The notes beneath the pieces were generated by a model. It had not been told where the DNA came from. It saw only the letters and a list, made by a program, of their open reading frames with translations, and made no database searches. The position numbers and the translations under genes were made by a program. Positions 58,591-64,000 of a stretch of 64,000 nt of DNA are shown in pieces (positions within the stretch are counted from its first letter, which is position 1; the number at the start of each line of letters is the position of its first letter). Source of the DNA: Pogonophryne albipinna (Eukaryota; Chordata; Actinopteri; Perciformes; Artedidraconidae); the NCBI GenBank assembly GCA_028583405.1, contig CM053246.1, positions 5,217,686 to 5,281,685 of the forward strand, read 5' to 3'.

Positions 58591-60129
58591 TTTATCTTGT
58601 TTATTTGATCTTAACACAAATCAAAGTGTCGACATTTAAAGTGTTGGTTGTCACACCACAAAAAGTTAAGCAGATTACCCCTGTAATACCTCAAATCAAA
58701 ACATACATATGGTTTAATTTGGGTTATTTGCTGCACAGTATGTAGACTTACAACAAACAAACAAATATTACAATTATATTGATCTTCTCATGTCATTTCC
58801 CAGGATTTTAAAATGTCGGTTTAATAATTTTCAATACTGCAGACTTAATGGCTCTTTGGAAAATGAGAAACATATGTACATTTTAAATGTCTATCTTCAC
58901 TTTTGAGGAACACACATTTTTTAAATAAATGAAAATAAAATATACCTTATAAAAAAGCTCCTTATAAATATGAGTAGCTGTGATTTAGTAAAGCAAATAT
59001 CATGTCAGCATATAAAGCAGGACGGGAGGCAACAGTGCAAGTAAAGATGCTACTATCTGCTGTCATTTCCCTCTAGACATACAACCAGTGGAGCATTTAA
59101 GTCGCTAGACGCTCAGCCAAGACTCAGACAAGTGAATGTATGTGTTAAGTTGGTGTCCCCCTCCCTCTCCCTCACTGTCTCAAAGGCCCAGCACAGATAG
59201 CAAATTCCATTAGGAATTTCAAGTCGAATTAAGGTGCTTGGGGAGGACACATTAACACATGTGCCGCTTCTGTAGTTAAATGTCAGAATGGGAATGAGGC
59301 CTGTGACTTTATATTCCATTAGCCACTGCCTCATGTTTCCCTGCTGTGTATCTAAATAAATAATCAAGACAGCCTCCAAAACACGAATCATCTTTTCACA
59401 ATAATAGAAAATTAATGGCTCTGCTTGGGTAAGTAAATTACACCAGGAACATCCCACAGCCTGAATCACTGCTGAGAGATGATGACAAAGGATGCATTAT
59501 AAAAGGCCACAGGAAAAAGGAACCCACTCGTCCAGAAAATTCTGAAATCTGAATAAAATGTTGGGGCTTTCAAGCTCTTTACAATCACCTTGCATGAAAG
59601 TGTAATCCAGTTTGGCTTCTTATTAATTCATAAGCCATTAGTAACATATTTCTCTAACAAAAAGCCCCTGACAAAGGGAAAAAAAGAGCGTGTTTGGGAG
59701 AGGTATGTGCAATTAACATTTAAGCATGGACGATTAAAAAGGAGTCTCAAAGAAATGTCTGAGAGTGCGGTCTTAAAAGATGCAAACGGGTGAACTATGT
59801 TATGGAGCATTAGCCAGATATATTCAAATACAGCTGAAGTATTCCTGCCATATAGTAAATATAACACCTGTCATACTAAATCATGTACACACTTGGCTTC
59901 TATTAAAATGAATAAAGCGAGGCCAGAATAGAGCCTAACCATTGAGAACACTCAATATTTAACTAAGGCCATGCGATAGCTGTATGCGCCAGCAGTGTTT
60001 GTAACAGCAAGGCTCAGATACAGTTTAGTGCCAAAGCACAGGTAATTGTTTAGCTGATGGAATGAAAAGTGTCTGATATTGACTATAAATCCATAAATGT
60101 GTAATGTACAACACTTATATTCTACACAG
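58591..60129. other. gene-free stretch
   Basis: No supported gene. 59100-59480 and 59560-59800 look like balanced, non-repetitive DNA with overlapping short frames, more like conserved non-coding sequence than exons. Confidence 0.35.
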
Positions 60130-60850
60130 CCATCCTAGCTGCTCAGTCCTTTCAGTGCTTGACGCTAACATCACCATTGCTATTCTAACAATGGTAGCAT
60201 GCCTTTGTTCAGGAGTTATAATGTCCTCCATTGTCATCATGTTGGTTAATTGAGCTAGCATGCTAAAATATGCTATGAGCTAATGATTTTGGCATGTCAA
60301 TGTCATTTAGGTCTTGGGTGTTTGGTTATACATTATAACAAAAATTATAGGACAAAAAAAGGGTAGGATTTCACCAAAACAAATTAAATGTACATTTTCA
60401 GAGGTGATTTTATGATAATGTGTCCAATATAGTTAACTGAATAATCTCTACAGAAACAATATTTTACAAATAAATAAATACTAGAATAACAGGGACACCT
60501 TGCTTTACAGTGGTCATTTCCTACTGGAAGTGTCCTTAAGATGAATGCACTAAAGGGAAACATCCACTAAACAAATTAAAAAGGCACTGCCATTATGTTT
60601 TTACCAAGCCTTTTGGCAACCCATTACTGTTGCCTCTGGGCACCATCAATGTCTTTACAAAATACCAATGCAATCTTTTGGTCAATAATTTCTCCAACCA
60701 AACCAACAATGTCAACATCATAGTGACACTAGATAAAAGGTGCCGTTGGGATCATCCTCTGGGGACAATGAATGTCTGAACAGAAATGCGCTGCTTTCCA
60801 TCCAGTAGTTGCTGATATGTTTCATTCTGGACCCAAATGCTGGAATGACA
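60130..60850 (+). repeat. old teleost interspersed repeat
   Basis: The phrases GCTAGCATGCTAAAATATGC, TTGGCAACCCATTAC, CATCCTCTGGGGACAATGAATGTCTG and CATCCAGTAGTTGCTGATATGTTTC belong to a repeat seen all over spiny-rayed fish genomes (recognised from memory). It is diverged and has no open frame. Confidence 0.5.
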
Positions 60851-63470
60851 GCATATGTTAAATCTCTTTGGTATTTAGATTTGTAAACATTTGTGACTGA
60901 TTTATCACGAAATTCAAATAATGTAGTTCTTAATGAGTATCATTTTTGGTCGCAGAGTAGTTTACCTCTTACTTTTCCTATTTCTTATCTATAAAATCTC
61001 CCTTGATCTAACGCACTCCCAGTAATGTCCTGCTTCAAATTAACACCATCCCAGACATTCACACCTGAGAGCTGACATGTGTGACCATTTACATTTTATT
61101 TTTACTGTTGGACTCTGCCTCAACTAAAGAGATATATACCTAATTACAGCAGCATGGAAAATGACCAGGCTAACAGTCAAAGGATCTCTGTATATAAGGC
61201 AAAGGTATACAAATGCCTGAGGTGATATATGTGTGGTTAAGGCTGTATAATCTCTCCACGGGAGCCAATTCCATAGTAGAGGAGGTGTTAAAGCCATCTC
61301 ATTTCCCCACATAAACACCTTTCTCTCTCCCTGAGCATTAATTATTAGCACAGATGCAACCTACTGTTGACTTTTTAAACAGGATGAGCAAGCTGCAGCA
61401 CATGAAGAGGTGAAGAGCCGGCCTGCAGAGCGGAGAGACCCGGGACAGAGAGCACCAGGAAAGTCATGAATAAGTCACACAGCCCCCGGACCTTCCTCTG
61501 AAGGTACCGAGGCTCTGACATGGAGCTTTTTCATCTGATAGCACCGAAATGTCCCGGAGACGAGGGGAATTCAGATACATGCAAGTGGATATACTGTATA
61601 TGCATGCAGCCTGTCGTGTGTGTGTGAGTGAGTACATCACAACCCTGTGGATCACACAGCAGGCATCTTCATTCATCCTCCAGAGACCCCCGCTACCTCC
61701 ACTCAGTTTTTCAAAGCGCTTCTTTCTTTCTTTTTTCAGTAAGGCCATCGTGGTGTCAGTGTGCCAGGTGATTTTGCTTCCAGTTCAAATAATGACTGTA
61801 ATTAAGCAATTAAGACCTGCTAGGCGGGGAGGCCATGAGCTGGCTTTCCTTACACATCCAAACAGACGGCAAATGAGGATTCACCGGGGAATACAACATT
61901 ATGGCTGCGGCATGCTTGCTCCCTTTGGTGCTGATAACTATAGTGGATGTCAAAGGGGTAAAGGGAACAAGTGCTGGTGAAATGATGTGGAACGGATACA
62001 AATATATGCACATGTGTCTCCCTCTCTTTGTGTTTCTGGAATGTGGTACATTGGTGTGAGTTTGTATGTGAGATATAATGAGGCTTGGGAAGTAAAAGAA
62101 TACAAGGAAAGGCATGGTGTTTTTTTATATCAAAATAAACGTCTACCAATGAATTTAGTAGATATTTGAATTATAAACAGGATTACAATTTTAAAATACA
62201 TTTCGGAATAAAAAGAAGGATATACTACCGCTTACATTAATGCACATCAGGGCAGTTCTGGGGGGGGGCACTGACTTCGGACCCCCCTGTGGCCCCCCTG
62301 AAAATGAAAGAAAAAAGAAAAGTTTATGATTAAACGATTTCTTGGCTGATGGAATAAGCGGAACTAACGTTATGTGTCAATCTAGTCGGACCCATTCGAG
62401 CGTAAAAACTGTAACTATAAGTATCTGAAATAAATATGTGTACTGAAACAAATACCAATAACTGTATTGTATTGTAACAGCTCCCCCTAGGATAGCCATA
62501 GCACCCCCTAAGCACCCCCAAGAAATGTATGTGTGAATTCATAATTTGAAAAATAATTGATTAGAAAATAATATGCACAAGTATGTCTGGGTCTCTGTGT
62601 TTCATTCAAGCTCTGCTCTGTGTGTGTGTGGCACGAGCCATTTTGTGTGCGTGCGCGAGTGAGCGAGAGAGAGAGCGTGCACCGGTACCGGAGATCGTTG
62701 TGGTTAGCATCTGGTGCTAGCTAGCACCGCTAACGGATATAAGGAGCTTTTTCAACAACAAGGTGGAGGGAGAATCTCTCCTGTCAGACTGAGAGTCTCA
62801 GATGACTTCAGCTCAGGTGAAGTAAAGGACTCTCTCAGTGTTTAGTCTAAGTTATCTCAGTGGGTCTCAAACGGTTTGGTCACGATTAATGTAAATAAGT
62901 AGGCTATTTCTGAGGCACACGTTTATATGATCATTATAGGTATACGAAAATAAGAGCATAAATGAAAAACAGGCATGAAATACTATATGACAGTAAAACA
63001 AGAATACAGTTTAAAAGGAGAGTGATTTGTAAAATATCCATAAAGAAAAAGAACATCTGTTTACAGTTCTGTTTCATATGGATGTTGAGAGATGTATCCA
63101 TAGATCTCTTCATTTTGCTCTCAAAGTGCACCAGATTGATGCTTTTAAAGAGCCTGTGACAGCCTCCCAACAACTGTTGTGCAATGAAATATTGGGCTAC
63201 TAGTCATCTCGAACCGTCAGTTTAAAAAAGAAGATGCGATACCATTCCGATAAATATCAATAATTTCGAACATCGCGGGGAAATTCCTTCGACTCATTTT
63301 GAAGTTTTGGGGGAAGCCGGAAGTGACGTCAATGCGGGAACGCTTCACTGTGCGGCGAGAGAGCCAAACACGGACAAAGTGTGTTGTCATGCGTAGAAAA
63401 GGTGAATTACTGAGTTTAGGCACGTTAATAACGTTTTAATGAAGTTGACTACAGTATATTCATATTTGTC
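60851..63470. other. gene-free stretch
   Basis: No supported gene. 61380-61960 has enhancer-like balanced sequence with GACTGTAATTAAGCAATTAAG. 62240-62520 contains G/C-run phrases (GGGGGGGGGCACTGAC, CCCCCTAAGCACCCCC) and 62620-62760 a GC-rich promoter-like patch, possibly parts of a decayed transposon. 63300-63370 contains CCGGAAGTGACGTCAATG, joined ETS and CRE-like sites. Confidence 0.35.
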
Positions 63471-63775
63471 AGTGCTTTCATGTCAATTCGGCGAACTGAA
63501 CTAAATTAGGATTACATATCGGTAGTGAGAGCTGCTGAATTTCCTCCGGTCAAATGTGATATAAAAACAAATCGATTATTTTTGTAGTTGTAAACTCAAG
63601 TGGATGAAACTACATTTATTAGTGCTTTCATGTCAATTCGGCGAACATATGATACATTAAATGATCGTGAGGATGATGATTAAAAATCGTTTGTTTGAGC
63701 CGGTCTGCATTTCCTGATAAGAAAACAAACCGATGCTTTTTGTAGTTGTAGTACACCAACATGGATTAAACGTGT
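63471..63775 (+). repeat. diverged tandem duplication, 150-bp period
   Basis: AGTGCTTTCATGTCAATTCG GCGAAC occurs at 63471 and again at 63621. The halves also share ATAAAAACAAATCGAT / AGAAAACAAACCGATG and TTTTTGTAGTTGTA near their ends. Divergence is uneven, strongest in the middle. Confidence 0.8.
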
Positions 63776-63927
63776 GGTTTTTTTACCACTATGTTGGGGA
63801 AATTAATGGATAAAATGCACGGATTATTATTATTATTATTATTCCCACTCCGATCGGGACACTAGGTCCACCGTTTCCCCGCAGCGAGGCTCCCCCCGTT
63901 GACAGTTTACGTGGGCTGGGCTGGGTG

Positions 63928-64000
63928 CAGTGGCGGACTGGCCATCGGGAGGAATCCCGATGGGCTGGTACCGAAGTGGGCCGGTCGGATAAGTCACTAG
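63928..64000 (+). mobile_element. hAT element start, runs off the window
   Basis: CAGTGGCGGACTGGCCATCG followed by GGAGGAATCCCGATGGGC is a very common terminus in fish genomes and fits the hAT CAGNG pattern. The element continues past 64000, so size and target duplication are unknown. Confidence 0.6.

Overview
The window looks like nuclear DNA of a teleost fish. It is AT-rich, has no operon-like packing, and carries typical fish repeats: a LINE/SINE tail with CTTTGGATAAAAGCG, the AAGGCAAGTTTATTTATATAGC repeat, the GTTAGCTTAGCTTAGC repeat, hAT ends starting CAGTGGCGG, Ty3/gypsy LTRs and many short inverted-repeat elements. I found no host protein-coding exon I would defend and no rRNA, tRNA gene or CRISPR array. 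Most of the long open frames are chance frames inside repeats or microsatellites.

Layout. 1-5900: unassigned DNA, a LINE/SINE tail, then a TTAA-flanked element split by an LTR-like insertion. 5904-16830: four short inverted-repeat elements (5904-6234, 9009-9797, 14522-15122, 15939-16829), a GC-rich 10-bp repeat and LINE/hAT scraps. 19823-24915: two nested DNA transposons. The inner one (20607-24865, 8-bp target duplication GGCCTAAC) carries a broken THAP-domain gene on the minus strand and a possible first exon on the plus strand. 25124-32453: a second TTAA element, a 430-bp GA satellite with a 146-bp higher-order period, a solo LTR with a 5-bp duplication, and a CAGGGTTGCC element containing a truncated hAT copy. 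36800-40113: a Ty3/gypsy element in minus orientation (5' LTR, gag start, then directly integrase), whose LTR is split by a 955-bp hAT element holding three 40-bp units with CACGTG and TGACGTCA sites and a tRNA-like pol III promoter. 41174-42119: the intact copy of the truncated hAT family. 42130-55990 and 58600-63470: mostly single-copy DNA, AT-rich and full of TAATTA-type motifs, as in the gene deserts or long introns around developmental genes (inference). 55993-58590: another inverted-repeat element, LINE scraps and a third TTAA element. The window ends inside a further hAT element.

The most interesting object is the inner transposon at 20607-24865. It has clear ends, an 8-bp duplication resembling the P-element preference, a recognisable THAP DNA-binding domain, a coiled coil and a C-terminal domain I cannot name, but no visible transposase catalytic core. 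The nesting order of insertions can be read directly at several places.
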